DNA of 64,000 nucleotides, from assembly GCF_040712315.1 (NCBI RefSeq), contig NC_134023.1:63999257-64063256 (forward strand). The letters run 5' to 3'. The notes below the pieces were generated by a model. The model had not been told where the DNA came from, searched no databases, and worked only from the letters and a program-made list of their open reading frames with translations. The DNA comes from Castanea sativa. Taxonomy: Eukaryota; Streptophyta; Magnoliopsida; Fagales; Fagaceae. The translations under genes and the position numbers were made by a program. Below are positions 33,851 through 47,354 of the stretch, piece after piece (position 1 is the stretch's first letter; each line of letters starts with the position of its first letter).

Positions 33851-35020
33851 TCACTTAAAATCAAATTAATAGCATAAAATCTCATTCAACAGGTATTGGT
33901 GGACTACCCTTTGGATGTTCTCCAATCTCTCCTTAGCTTCCACAACTCTCTTAGATAGGTTAGAGTACTAGAACAGTAATAGGGTTAGTCTTTATCATTA
34001 CAAGTCCTTCTTCTGTGGTGAGAAGCCAAAAGGCCCTCTCCTCTCATGACCCAAAGCTCCAAAAACACGTTGGAGGGCTTTTAGATCTCTCCCCAAAACA
34101 TTCCTTCTCTTAGAATTCCAAAGTGATCCACATTCTCAATGCAACCTAATAGATTTTTCACATCAATTGTGTATTAAACAGAATATGCAAAATACGAAAT
34201 AAAATTGTTTAAATGTGACCCATGCAAGTAAGGGTAAGAGAGAAAAATAGTAGTTTGACAATGACTTGATGACAATTGATACTTGTAGAGATAGAGAGAA
34301 AATGTATTTATGAGAGGTTTAAGTTTAATGGTGATATGTGATATGTTGCGGGACTTCTTCTTCTTCTCCCTTCTTTTCTTTTTTTTTTTTAGAAAGAGAG
34401 AGATCGAAGTATGCCTTTTTCATTTATAGACAAATATCATTAACTTTCTAAAAAAATATATTTATTTATTTATTTTAGATTGTTATATAAGTATAGGTTA
34501 TACTATATATATATCTCGAGCCTTATGTAATTTTTTATATGGTTAGAAGGAAGAGTCTTCTCTATATAACTAAATTAGGCTCAAACTATAAGTTCTTACA
34601 TTTGATTACAGATCAATTTAGTGTGAATCAAAATGTAAATTTGAACTAAGTTAGCCTCAAACTATAAGTTCTTACGTTCAGTTACAAATCAATTTAGTAT
34701 TAATCAAAATGTAAATTGGAAGTTTGTTTACATAAATCAAGATATTAATTTTAAAAAAATAATTTATATTGATATTATATGATGCTAATAATTTAAAAAA
34801 AAAAAAAAAGATAGAATTCTACTCTAGCCTAATCTAAGTATATATGTGTGTGATGCTCTCTCCTGGAGACTTGAACCCTTGCATGAAAGGAATTGTTTGC
34901 ACTTATTATTTTTACTCCTCTTAATTGTACAGTGTTGGGGCAATGATCGGGTTCAAGTCTCTAGAAAAGAGTTTCACACACGTATGTACTTAGATTAGGC
35001 TAGAATAGAATTCTAACTTG

Positions 35021-35057
<37 letters not shown>

Positions 35058-35620
35058 TATAGCTGTATGAAATATCCAAATTTGCTTTTGCCAAAATAAT
35101 CCTCAAATCCAAGTATAATATCATTTTTTTAAAAAAGTATTATCAGTATGAAAAAGAATCTCAAACACGTATAAATGCTTTGCTAGTTATTCTAGGAATC
35201 AAGCAAAAAACAACGTAAGTGGATAATGGATTCTAATTATTGTCTCTCGTTTGCACACACAGAAAATTTCTTTTTTTTTTTTCTTAAAAAAAAAAAGAAA
35301 GATTTCTTTGTGTTTATTATTTGGAATTATATGATCATTTATCAAAAAAGGAAAATTCCAAATTTGTAGTTTTCATTTAAAAACAAAAAATCAGGGACAT
35401 GACTTATCCTAGAACCCCACCCCAACCTAACAATGGGGACCAACGGAAAAAAAGAAAATTGCTTTAATAATTTCAAGTACAAGCAAAACACAGCAAGGTA
35501 CAAGCACTTCACAGCAAGCCTGGATTTATTAATTTATTTTTGTTTTTGAGGTTATTTTTTGATAATTAAAATTCACAAAAAGAAAAAAATCAAAAACAAT
35601 ATTAGAAAGTTGGGATTTTC
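33851..35620. other. Intergenic, no recognised gene
   Basis: AT-rich. Contains a (TA)n tract at about 35025-35052, and inverted fragments of one dispersed repeat at about 34800-34900 and 34930-35020 (TCTACTCTAGCC..TCTCCTGGAGACTTGAAC versus GTTCAAGTCTCTAGAAAAGA..). Confidence 0.5.
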
Positions 35621-35625
35621 TTGGC

Positions 35626-35774
35626 TATAAAAGGAAGTTGTTACTTTTAAGCAACTGAATTTCTCTCTCCTCTTTCTAGATCTTCTCAGAATCTCCTAAA
35701 TACTTGTATAGCTCTGAATTCCACTCTAAACTAAAGTATCAAATTTTAATGCCACTTCTCCCAGGAAACTAAAG
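35626..35774 (+). promoter_or_regulatory. PPH core promoter and non-coding first exon with a short uORF
   Basis: TATAAAA at 35626-35632 predicts a start near 35657. The leader exon ends at a donor AAAG|GTAAAA (35774/35775), and a 794-nt leader intron ends at TGTCTCAG (36568). The leader has an upstream ATG at 35749 giving a seven-codon open frame ending in TAA at 35772. Confidence 0.55.
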
Positions 35775-36583
35775 GTAAAAATAGAAACTTTCAATCTTTA
35801 TTTGCTAAAACTTTAAATTTTTTTTTCCTTTCTGATGGGTCTGTTTGATTTGTTAACAAGAGTTACTGTTTGTGATTTTTTAATGCAAACTTTGATTTTT
35901 AGATATACATAAGTTCAGCATGGCTTAGAAATTGAATTTGTTAGTTCTGTTTATGAATTTTCTTCGTTGCTTTAAGCTTTGTTTGATTTGCAAGAAAGTG
36001 ATGGAAAAAAGGGTGTCAATATTTTATTGAGTGTGATTTCATCGATATGGGTCTTTGGAAGTAATGGGTTGCCACTCTACTGAACCAGTAATGCTGTTTT
36101 AGGCTTACTAGTGTTGATTTATTAAAAGTTTGGAAAACTCAGAGAACATGCAAGATTGGATTAAGATTGTATGTTGCTTTTCTTTCTGAGTTTAGTATTT
36201 ATATGCTTAAAGAGAGCTCCAATTCAGGGCCATTAGAATTTTCTGGCTTTAGAAATTTTGGAGTTTTCTGTAGTAAAATTAAGTAGGAAATAGTTTTAAG
36301 AAAATTTTTATGTTAGATTTTTTGTTAAATCAGTTTATAAGCTGTAGTTTGGTGCAAGTTATTCCCAGGACTAAGAATAGTTTTTAATAATACTATCTGT
36401 TTATAATGTTTCCTCTCAAATTTTGAAGCCTTAGATTTTTTCATATTGAAAATGAAAATAACTTAAAACTTTGTAATTCAAAATCACATCATTTATATCC
36501 CTATTTTTTCTCTGCTACCAAACAGATGATAAAGTTGGATTGTTGCTAAATCATTTGCTTTGTCTCAGGCACAGTTTCTGGGT

Positions 36584-39500
36584 ATGGATATTCTCTCATA
36601 CAGTGGTGCGCCTTGCTCACATGTAGTAAATTTAAGGTTGGAATTGGTTTTGAAAAGTTCAGATTTGCATCAGTCAAAGCTTACTTTTAGAAAACATAAA
36701 TTTAAGTGCACTAAAATTAATTCCAGATGTGGTTCCTTTAGATTGTACAATATAGATCAGTCTCTCTTAAAGCAAAACAGTCACCAGGGCAATTTTAGGT
36801 CATCAAGTACCCTTGGGGGCTTTAGAAATGTTGATTTAAAGGTCTCGAGTGGAAGCTATGATGGTTATGTGATTGATGGGAAAGAGGATGCAAGGGATAT
36901 TTCAAAACCGGGAGAGTCAGAAACTAAGGTTGTAATTCCAGGCATGCCAGATGAATCTAATGGTGAATCTAGTGCTGCAGTCAGTAGTTGCTTTTGGGAA
37001 TGGAAGCCCAAGTTCAAGGTACATTATGAGAAATCAGGGTGTGAAAATGTGACTTCCCCACCAGTGCTCTTTCTTCCTGGTTTTGGTGTTGGTTCTTTTC
37101 ATTACGAGAAACAACTGAAGGATTTAGGACGTGATTATAGAGTTTGGGCAATTGATTTTCTTGGGCAAGGCATGTCATTGCCATCGGAAAATCCTACTCC
37201 TGATTCTAGTGAAGGAGATACATTGGAGAGGAAAGATTCCGCTTGGGGCTTTGGAGATGAAGCTGAACCGTGGGCAAGTGAGCTTGTTTACTCTATTGAT
37301 TTGTGGCAGGATCAAGTTCGATATTTCATAGAAGAGGTAGCCAATAGCTCTGCAATTTTCCTCTATTTCCTTTCTGTAATGGTAGCATAGCTATTAAATT
37401 GGCATGTTTCATTAAAGTTAATACTCACTTCTACTATGTATAATTGCATCTGCACATAAGATTGGTATGTATTATATGTATTAGATTGGCATGTATTAGA
37501 TGTGAACTTTTTTGTTTGGAGCATACTGTTTAGGCTATTTTCACTTTGATCAGGGAAGTTCACGCTGAATTTAAAATCATGCACCTCACACACCAATATA
37601 CCACTTTGGCACCAAGCATGGATTAAGTTTGTATAGTTATATTTTTGCAAAAAGTATTATGTTCCTAGACAATCTTAACAAAACACTGTTCTGTCTGGAG
37701 TGAAGATTTGGTGAATGACACCTACTAAATTTTTTGTAAAGTTGGATGTTAGCTTTAAATCATTATGGGAATGGGTTTTTAACCTTTTCTTTGCCACCCC
37801 ATAAACAAAGATATTGAAGCCAACTGGAAAAGTGTTACTCCCATGGAAGTATATTTGTTACCAGATCCAACACTATTACTCAACCCACAACATCTATCAT
37901 CCACACCTCCAATATTAGCATTGTGGGTGCTTGCAAACACATTCACTAACTTTACTATTTCCAGTACACCACTTATCACTACAAGCACTCCAACCTTGTG
38001 GCTGGTAATTCTGCCATTAATTCCAGCATCACATCTGCCACCATCGGTAATGCTACAACCTGCAGCTACCACTGTGATGACACTACCAAGTACCACCCCA
38101 TCTGCTACACCATTGCTCTACTAAGGCTGCATCTGCTTCAGTCAACCACATCAACCATGGCCACCATTTCCATTGCACTCATTGACACTGAAATCCCTCT
38201 GCCTCTACCACTGTCAGCATATTTAATCATGAATGCCACTTTTTTACTTCTGTCACATAGTGAATTGGCATGGTTCATTTTGTGGTTTCATAGACTTTTA
38301 GAAACAATGGATTATTCTGATGGTAGCCATACTTCTTGTGAAAAATAATCTTATATCCTTCCCTTTTTAATGAAGTGGCTAGCAAAAAGCGTACAGATGT
38401 CAGTATGTCAGGACTGCTCTCAAGTGTAAGAGCTGCACATTTTGGAAGTTGAGTGAATGACTACTAATTAATGCAAAAGAGGAATTATCCTCCTCTGATG
38501 TTAGGCTTTTCCTTTGGTTGAATCTCAGTAACAATTAACATAACATACAAAGGTATAACATTCAATTAATTATTTTTCTCATTAATATGTTAGTCTCTAT
38601 ATTGTTTTTGTGGGCAGCAGGAAGACAATGACATCCTTCACCATCTATCTATTACCAAAATTTCATGACAATCATCCTTTGATAACCATAAAGGAATCAT
38701 GGTTGAGAGTGGATCTTTGTTGTTATTTCAGCTAAAGTAGCTTCAGGATCTTTAATCTTTAATCAAATTGATCTCCTAGATTTCAGATTAATGATATGTT
38801 CAAGTTAGTAGAAAACAGGGAAATAAATCAATCATTTTTCTTTCAGGTCATTGGTGAACCAGTCTATGTCGTTGGGAACTCACTAGGAGGATACGTGGCT
38901 CTATACTTTGCAGCATCCAACCCTCATTTGGTGAAAGGTGTTACATTGCTTAATGCAACTCCTTTCTGGGGATTTCTGCCTAACCCAATAACATCTCCTA
39001 GACTAGCGAAAATATTTCCATTGTCTGGAACATTTCCTCTGCCTTCCAATGTGAGGAAGCTCACAGAATTCGTGTAAGTTTAACTGATCTTTTACATCCT
39101 ATGGTGTCCATTTTTGGATATATGTTCCTGTATTTCCAAGTCAGCTTGCCATGTCTTAAACCTATGAGCACCAGTGCATCGCATATAAGATCAGTAACCA
39201 TCTGTACATGGGAATGTTATTATTTAATAAAAGTTCTTCACAAAAGTTGAAGTTTAGGCTTGGAGAGCAGAAAGTTATGGTTTTTTGTTTAAATCACTTG
39301 AGCTTGAACTGTTAATACATTCTTAAAATGGTTAGGTCCTATACTTAAGTTGTAGGAGGAAAAGCTGCTTCAGTTACTCTTATCTGTTTCCAATGTCTAT
39401 AGAGTAACAGTATTTCAAATTTCAACATGTTATTTCAGTTGGCAGAAAATGAGTGATCCTAGAAGTATTGCAGAGATACTCAGGCAAGTTTACGCAGATC

Positions 39501-41121
39501 ATACAACAAAGGTTGACAAAGTATTTTCTCGTATACTTGAGACAACACAGCATCCAGCTGCCGCTGCATCATTTGCCTCAATTATGTTTGCTCCTCGGGG
39601 GCAATTATCTTTTGGGGATGCTTTATCTAGGTGGGTTACCTATGCTCAACTGCTACAAATATTTCTTGTGTCTTCTTTCTTTTTCTTGGTCCAAGTTAGG
39701 GATTTCCAGTTCATTTTCATTTGTAGGTGTAAAATGAACAATGTACCAATCTGTCTCATGTACGGAAAAGAAGACCCCTGGGTGACACCTGTTTGGGGAC
39801 TTCAGGTGAAACGGCAGGTCCCTGAAGCTCCATATTATGAGATCAGCCCAGCTGGTCACTGCCCTCATGATGAAGTTCCTGAGGTATGTAGTTTGGCACT
39901 CACTAGTTTAGGGTGTTCTTAGATAATGTTTTTAAAGAAATATACTCACATTGCAGAAATCAAAATTGTGGTAAAGGAAAATAAAAACTAAAACATAAAT
40001 TTTTATTGAATAATAGGCTTGATTTTTTTTAAATCTTTCAATAAACCTAAAGCATGGTTCATATAGTTCATCAAAAAAAAAAAAAAAAAAAACATGGTTC
40101 ATATAAAAGCTACAAAAACTTTTTAAAAAGTCAACTTTGAATTTATTACACTATGAAATTATACATTAGCTTCAAATCAAATAAAATCCTAATCCTGAAA
40201 AGATTGGAATAAGATATTTTGGTGTATTAAAATCACATTATTACAGCACTCCATGTTATGATTCTCTACACTACCCATAAAACCATGGGAATTTTTTTTC
40301 TACAAATCAGCATGTATCTTATCTTGATTAATGTTGAACATGATATTTGATTGCACTTAATATTTCCCACATTTGACACTTTAGTTCATATGAAGAATGT
40401 AGAGCAAGGAATGCCAATGCGCCCAAATAATAGTCTCAATGAGCTAGGGCCTTCTTGCATCATGATGTCCCTCAGTGGACCAACATGGTTTGGCTTCCTT
40501 TGGTCCTCAAGCATTATTTTTCTTCTTTTCTTTCCTTGGAATGATTATCCACAAACTTAAAGAAATTCTGAAAATAATGCTTGTCCAGTCTCATTTCTCC
40601 AGTTGGTTTTGGTAGATGCCAATGGGGAAAAAGAAAAAAGAAAGTGGACGTTGTTTTATGTTTCAGAGATGACACAATGATGCCACTTATTACTTGTGGA
40701 AAGAAGGATCTTACAGGATAAAAATTCATTAATTTGGTGTTTACAATCAAACTTGTATTCACTTGTTCGGAAGGTTTAATTGCGATTCATTTGCTGCAAA
40801 GGCCATAAATAGTTGACCTTGGTTAGCTTTATTTCCTTTTCTATTGTAGTACTTGGATCATTAACTGTTGTTGTCACACAGGTTGTGAATTATTTACTAC
40901 GTGGGTGGATCAAAAACCTGGAGACACAGGGTTCAATTGCATTACCCCTTCTTGATGATGGTGAAAGTATTGACTACAGCATTGCTAGGGAGTTGGAATT
41001 TGTGAGAGATGGATCAAGAAAATCATTGAGTGTGCATTTCTTTGGCTCTAAGTTCTCTCTTTGGAACAGGATAAGCTCTTACATCAAATCTCAATTTGGG
41101 AATACAGATCTCAAATCTTGA
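36584..41121 (+). CDS. PPH: Pheophytinase (pheophytin pheophorbide hydrolase), chloroplast alpha/beta hydrolase
   Basis: Removes phytol from pheophytin in chlorophyll breakdown during senescence; a plastid enzyme. Five coding exons: 36584-37336, 38847-39073, 39439-39630, 39727-39883, 40882-41121, all with GT..AG borders, giving 522 aa, slightly longer than the roughly 480-aa Arabidopsis protein, mainly in the N-terminal targeting region. Diagnostic stretches: VLFLPGFGVGSFHYEKQL, YRVWAIDFLGQGMSLP, nucleophile GNSLGGYVALYF (Ser263), LLNATPFWGF, AAAASFASIM, acid YGKEDPW (Asp407), His435 in SPAGHCPHDEVPE. The Ser-Asp-His triad is complete. The N-terminus is Ser/Lys/Arg-rich and poor in acidic residues, as in transit peptides. 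The start ATG is the first in the exon after the leader intron. Introns of 1510, 365, 96 and 998 nt show no other gene. It appears functional. Confidence 0.95.
37337..38846 (+). other. PPH intron 2, no gene inside
   Basis: 1510 nt. A Thr/Ser/Pro-rich low-complexity ACC/ATC stretch (about 37840-38230) gives overlapping open frames on both strands, but shows no domain or splice support. Confidence 0.6.
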
Positions 41122-42063
41122 TACTGGCACCAACTTTGTCTTTGTTTTAAGCATAATGTATATCTATAAATGTAACATGTTTGTCATATACTGGTGTATT
41201 AAAGGAATCAATTAATGTATATCCATATTCTTTTAACTTCAATACTTGTTTTCTATCAAAAACAACTCTCCACAAAAGCCTAAACTTCTAAAGATGGTTG
41301 ATTTTTGGTTAAGACATTGATGTATAGAAATAACTTTAAAAACTGATGTAGCAGGCTAGCAGCATAGGACGGAGTTAAAATGAAGTCAACCAGTATCATT
41401 GTACTACTAGAATATTAAGTTTAGACATTTATGTGTTTGAGTTAGCTTATTTTCTTTGGTTTAATTTGCTTAGATGGATAAAAATATAGTTGTACTTAAA
41501 AAAAATAAGCAAAGTTTTAAAAAATTATACAAGCCAATTAAAGCTAAAAATAAGTTAGCTAAACAAATCTTTACTCACCCGTCACCACCTAAGCAATCTT
41601 GACACATTCATTTGATTGTGACTTTTACACCAACATGCAATGTAGTAACATTGATCAAAGAAACTTTTTATGTCAAGAGCTTTATGTAGCGTTTTCAATA
41701 GCCATAAAAACGCTCGTCAATTTTATAGTTCAACTTTTAGCGTTTTCACTTTTTAATAGAAATATTTATGATTTAAATTATTTTTTCAATTGTTAAAATA
41801 TAAAAATAAATAGTAATAATAAAATTATTAAATCTAATTAAAAATAATAATATTAATTTTACATACTAGTCAATAAAATCATTCGCTTTTTTACCTTCCA
41901 CAAAGTACTGCTGAGCCTAGATTTTGCCGTTACCAAAAACAAACAGGTCAAAATTGTACCCGCTGAAATTGTGAACTAAATACCTAACGACTCTCTGGAC
42001 ACAAATATATAATGGGAAAATTCAAAAATTTACAAACTTTCCAAAGAAAACAAATTGCCCAAT
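41122..42063. other. Intergenic between PPH and the GIY-YIG gene
   Basis: PPH 3' untranslated sequence, then AT-rich DNA with no recognisable element. The promoter of the next gene must lie here, but I see no clear TATA box. Confidence 0.5.
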
Positions 42064-45000
42064 ATGGTAAGGCTGCTATCCAAGACATTTCGCTCTGTCA
42101 AAATCCCTAACCCTAATCCTTCAAAACCATGCCCATCCTCATCATCATCATCATCAACAACACAAAAAACATCACAAGTTAGATTGAGCTCAAGATCATG
42201 GTCGGTCTATCTCATTCTCTCCACCAACACCCCCATCAAAACCTACGTTGGCGTCACCACCGATTTTTCTCGCCGGTACTTTCACTGATTCATGTTTGTT
42301 CAAGAGGAAAAAAAAAAATTGTTTATTTTGAAGGGTTATTTGATAAATCTGTTGAAAGTTGTTATCTGGGTCGATCTTAGTTTGTTTAGTTCTTATGCTC
42401 AAATGGGGTTTTTTTTTTTTTTTCTTTCCCAATATATATGTTTGATTGGATATAAAAGTATGCAAATGTGTTTAGTTTTGTAATTCTTGGTGTGGCTTGC
42501 CTATATGGCATAATGGGGTATTTGGTAAATCTGTTGAAAGTTTTTATCTGGGTCAATCTTAGTTTGTTTAGTTCTTATGCTCAAATGGGGTTTTTTTTTT
42601 CCCAATATGTATGTTTGATTGGATATAAGAGCATGCAAATGTGTTTAGTTTTGTAATTCTTGGTGTGGCTTGCCAATATGGCATAATGGGGTATTTGGTA
42701 AATCTGTTGGAAGTTCTTATCTGGGTCAATCTTAATTTGTTTAGTTCTTATGCTTAAATGGTTTTTATTTTATTTTATTTGATTGGATATAAGAACATGC
42801 AAATGTGTTTAGTTTTGTAATTCTCGGTATGGCTTGCCAATATGGTGTAATGGGGTATATGGTAAATCTGTTGACTGGGCCAATTTTAATTTACTGGTTC
42901 TTATGCTCAAATGGATTGTTTGGAATATGTTTGATTGGATAGAAGAGTATGCAATTGTGTTCAGTTTTGTAATTCTCGGTAGGCTTGCCAATTTGGCAAA
43001 ATGGGGTATACGGTAAATCAGTTGAAAGTTCTGGGCCATTTTTAATTTGTTTAGTCCTTTTTTGCAAATGGGTTATAAATGTTTTCAGTTTTATATTTCA
43101 CGTTATAGCTCTCTCTAATATGGTATAATGGGTTACTTGATGAATCTGGTGAAAGTTCTTGTCTGGGTTAATCTTAATTTGCTCAGTCCTTTCGCGGAAA
43201 TGGGTTGGTTTTTATATATTTGATTGGATAAAAGAGCATCTAAATATGTTTTGTTTAGTTGTTCTTCTTTTTATGGCTCTCTAAAATAGTATAATAGGTA
43301 TTTGCTGTGTTAAATTGAACTAACTTAGGCAATTAGCATTTTTGTATGTCCCCATTGGGTTATTTGGTTATGACTCATCTGAGATCTTGCATAATTTTGT
43401 CACCTGTAATTGGTGACTGAATTATCTAAATCCTGAATTCAATTATATTTTGTGGTTAAATATGTTGGTTTGGCACAGCACATCTTGAATTATTTGGCAC
43501 CAGAATTTGGAGTAGGTGAGTGAGTTGAGGAGAAAATCTTGATAATCTGAGTTTAAAAGAAAAATAGGATAGATGGGGTAAAGTAATGTGTTTTTTGAAG
43601 AGGAGAAGTAAAAGAAGGATACTTTTTCTGTTTGTTATTAGTTTAAGCATTTAACATTCTACTGGGTCTGGGTATATTGGAAATAACTTGTTAGAATCAT
43701 TTAAAAATGTTCCAGAAAATTGTAATAGGGAGCATCTGAGATTTCTACGAGATTTTTCCCAAAAATTATTTATAGAAATATTTATTCGCTTTTCTCATTG
43801 GGTGATTTGGTGATTCCATTGATAAGCATGTTTGCAAAACATTCGCAAAAGGTTCCTGAAAAGCTAGCTTATATTGAGAAAATAGGTGTTAGTTTTACTA
43901 TTGCTGAAGGGACGACAAAGTTTAGAGACAAGGTGCGGGGGATTGTGAGAATAAGTTGGATTGACAAGTACACTAGTAGCAGAAGTTTGAATTGTTATAG
44001 AACAGTGAAATAGGAAATTTTTGTGGTTGGAGATCCACTGTACTCATGCCCGCAAGAGTCGCTTCTTTGTTTGTACAGCAAGCCTTTGGAAAATCCTTCC
44101 AGAAGATAAGTTTATTCAATTGATTTGTGCTATATATGCAAAAGGTATTGGGAATCAGAGGATCATCTTCTTCTTTTCACAGTATGCTGTGCAGAGGATT
44201 CTGGTCTTTTACTTTGATTGCTTTCAATTGGGTATTTCATTGTAGAGTTCGCATGGTCGTTTTGGTGGCAAAAGAAGAAGGTTAGCTTGGAAAGTAATGA
44301 GCCTTTGTGTTTGATGAGAAATATTTGGAAGGAAACGAGTTTTGGAGGGATTGAGTGGCCCCTACACCAATTGGAGTCACCTTCCTCAAAGACTTCTTGT
44401 GCCTCCCTTGTGGGATGGCTGTACCCATTACTGCTGCTTTACTTGATTTATAGGATTTCTTTTTTCCTGCAAGAGTTGGAGCTTGCCTGCTTTCCAACAA
44501 TCATGACTTTGTATACCTCCTGCATATGCAATTAGTGTTCCCTTTGGCACTTTCTATAATATTAAGGCAAAAAATGAAGAACAAAAGAATTTGGAAAAGA
44601 AAAAGGGAAAAAAGGGGGGGGGGGAGGGGGTTGTGGGGGGTAAGTGTAAATGATTGATTACAGATGTTGTGCATTAAGCACTCACACACACACAAACTGC
44701 AAAGGTTTTACTTTTCAATCACACTAGGTACCTGCAAATTTTGCCTCCTTTTAACTGTTTGAGGGCCTAGTCTAGCTTGTATTGATGGTTCTACTGGATT
44801 TCAGTAATGATATTAACATATTTGTCACAGTGTATTCTTGTCTTAAATATAAATTTTTGGCCTGTGGGCTCTTCCTATTGTTCATAGAAGCTAGAGTACA
44901 AGGAACAGTATTCTTCATAATTAGACAAGTCTAATTAATATTCATTTTGACAAATTGGAACCTTCTGTGTAGACTGAAACAACATAATGGTGAACTTAAA

Positions 45001-46508
45001 GGTGGTGCAAAAGCATCTCGTTCAGGAAGGCCATGGGTATGTGCATGCATTATCCAAGGTTTTAAAGACCAAAGTGAAGGTATGTTCTAATTTTTGAGAT
45101 TTGAATACCATGTGCTTTTCTTTTGTTTTCTCTTAACGTTTACTATAGAATATAGATAACATCCTATGAGCTTATGCTGTATCATATTTGTAAAAATTTT
45201 ATAAGAATATTGAAAAATTTTCAATTTCTTTTGGTCCTAGTATTGCTTCTTAATAGCTGCATTTTCCTGGAATGCTTATTATCATCAGCTCAAATAATAT
45301 GCAATTCTATGAGTTTGGAAACTATGTCGACATGAAAAATTTCATACGTAATTCTAGAATATACCTATCTTTTGTTGCTCATTTCTGGTTTACTTCAGAA
45401 ATGTTCTGCTTAAATTTTTTTTTTTTTTTTTTTTGGGTTTTTGTTTTTGGAAATTACATTGAAATGATGCTTGGATTATAGTCATTTGATGAAAGAGGCA
45501 GAAAGCCGATTATAGTAGGTAAATGCCATGTAATTACTTTCACATGGTTTAATGATTTTGCTAATTGCATAAACTGCAAAGTGACTAACTGTAGATGATC
45601 TCTACCCATACATATATCACCTCTTCTTTGTATCAAGTATTGGCTTTCTTTATGATTTGCTATCTGTTTTCTGAGTCACTCTAATTTGAATTGTTGTGAA
45701 ATATGATAGTGTTTTCAACTTGACTAGACAATTCTGTAATTTATGTTCTTAATGACAATAAATTCTTCACTGAGCACAAAAATTGCAGTCTTTTACTTCT
45801 TCACATTATTGTTACATTAGGGGGTGGCCGTATTTCCACACTAGCTTATGAACACTTGTTGACAGTTTCTGCTAAGAAGCCGTAAAGTTTTGTTTGGCAT
45901 ATTGTGTATAGCTAATTAACCTGCTATGATTTGTCAGACAATTGTTTTCATAACCTTTGCTAGAATTCACAGGCCCTTTATCAATTTCACGTGACTGAAT
46001 AATGATTATTGTCATTTAGTTATTATGATGTCCTTTATTTATTTTGGGTCAAATATCTTTATTTAGTCATAATTTAGTCTTGTTTAATTGACATATAATC
46101 CTCTTTCTGTGTTACTATCATATTTGTGTATAATTGTATGATAAACCGATTGGAGCTATCATATTTGTATATAAACCCTGCCAATAAAATTTGTATCCTT
46201 TCTAGCTTATCATACTGCATCTTGAATTGAAATATTGCTACATATTTGGTCAATGATAAAATATTGTTTGGGGTTGTTGCATCTGATTCTCCTTTTTCTC
46301 AATTGTTTTTGTAGCTTGTGAGTTTGAATCAAAATGGAAAAATGTTTCGAAGAAATTGCCACGTAAAAAGGCAAATGACGACATGCCAAAACACTTAGAT
46401 GAGAGCTCACTTCTATTATTGCAAAAAAGGCAAGCAGCTCTAGATAGAGTTAAAGGTTTGCTTGATTGTGGTCACCTAGAAATTGACTGGCAATTGAATC
46501 CTCATTGA
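42064..46508 (+). CDS. Small GIY-YIG domain nuclease-like protein (SLX1/UvrC N-terminal type), 170 aa
   Basis: Three exons: 42064-42275, 44973-45079, 46315-46508. The joins are in frame (CG|A, G|CT) with donors CCG|GTACTT and GAAG|GTATGT and acceptors GTGTAG and TTGTAG. The protein has a short Ser/Pro-rich N-terminus (1-45), then a single GIY-YIG domain: SVYLILS (GIY-like, 47-53), TYVGVTTDFSRRLKQHNGE (YIG-like, with conserved Arg71 and His75), GGAKASRSGRPW (81-92), and FESKWK with the probable catalytic Glu111. Length and layout match plant proteins annotated as excinuclease ABC C-subunit N-terminal family, such as the Arabidopsis At5g43210 type. It lacks the RING/PHD-like C-terminus of true SLX1. 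Activity on branched DNA or organelle DNA repair is inferred, not shown. Intron 1 is 2.7 kb with a minisatellite. No defect seen. Confidence 0.88.
42330..43300. repeat. Minisatellite of about 175-bp units in GIY-YIG intron 1
   Basis: Six recognisable unit starts, TGGGGTATTTGGTAAATCTG or variants, near 42337, 42512, 42687, 42849, 43002 and 43130. Each is followed by TCTGGGTCAATCTTA-like, TTCTTATGCTCAAATGG-like and TTTAGTTTTGTAATTCT-like blocks. Similarity and unit length fall from left to right (about 175 to 128 bp). Confidence 0.8.
44613..44640 (+). repeat. G-run cluster, possible G-quadruplex
   Basis: Runs of 11, 5 and 6 G separated by A and TTGT, in GIY-YIG intron 1 on the coding strand. 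A structure is possible from sequence alone. Confidence 0.4.
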
Positions 46509-47354
46509 CAAGTAAATGTCATTTTTTAAATTAATTTTTTATAATAAATTTAAATTAATATATTAAGCTATAAAAAAAATCTTGTAAAATTTGAGGTCAT
46601 ACTTATACATGATTGACAGCATGTGGCACAAAATCATTGTATGTATATTTGATTCTATTTGTATTGAAATAGGGAGAATGACCATGTCTAGTTGTGAATC
46701 ACTAAAATGTACCATCTCCCTTGTACTCAATAATGAGAGAAAAGAGCAAAGTACTTTTTGTATTGTATTGCGGAAACAACAAAAAATGAATGTTCCAATG
46801 GTCATCTGTCATACATACCTCATATAAACTTTGAACTAGATGTAAAATTGACATGTTTTAGTGGTTATTATGTCTAGAAAGTATATTATACATATGTCAC
46901 ACTTTTCTTACATATATGTGAAATCCACACACATTGACTTAGCATTTACATAAATGTGAAAGTAATGTTGAGATGCCACCTCTCATGTGGTTTTCTCATA
47001 TTCACTGTATCTCGGTTGCTCAATTTAAGTCAAAACATGGAATGTTTCTGAGCTCATAGCGTGTATCTTGCTAGCTCCATTGTTGTCAAAACATAGAATG
47101 CGAGTTTTGAACGGCAGTTATGACATGACATATTGTCAAAACTGAAACCAATTTCCAAAACTGCAATTATGACATGACATATTGTCAGATCTGAAACCAA
47201 ATTCCAAAGTCAAAGGACCCTGTATTGCAAGGAAAATGTTTCTCTCCAACTGGCTTTATTTCATGACAGTTTGGTTTGGAGCCTCATAGCCAAAATTTCA
47301 ATCCTTTCTTTATGATTTTATTCGTAGCACTTTCAGTTTTCCTAAAAGATAAGA

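Noticed and set aside
37779..38348. Thr/Ser/Pro-rich open frames on both strands
   Set aside because: Low-complexity ACC/ATC repeats within PPH intron 2; no splice or domain support.
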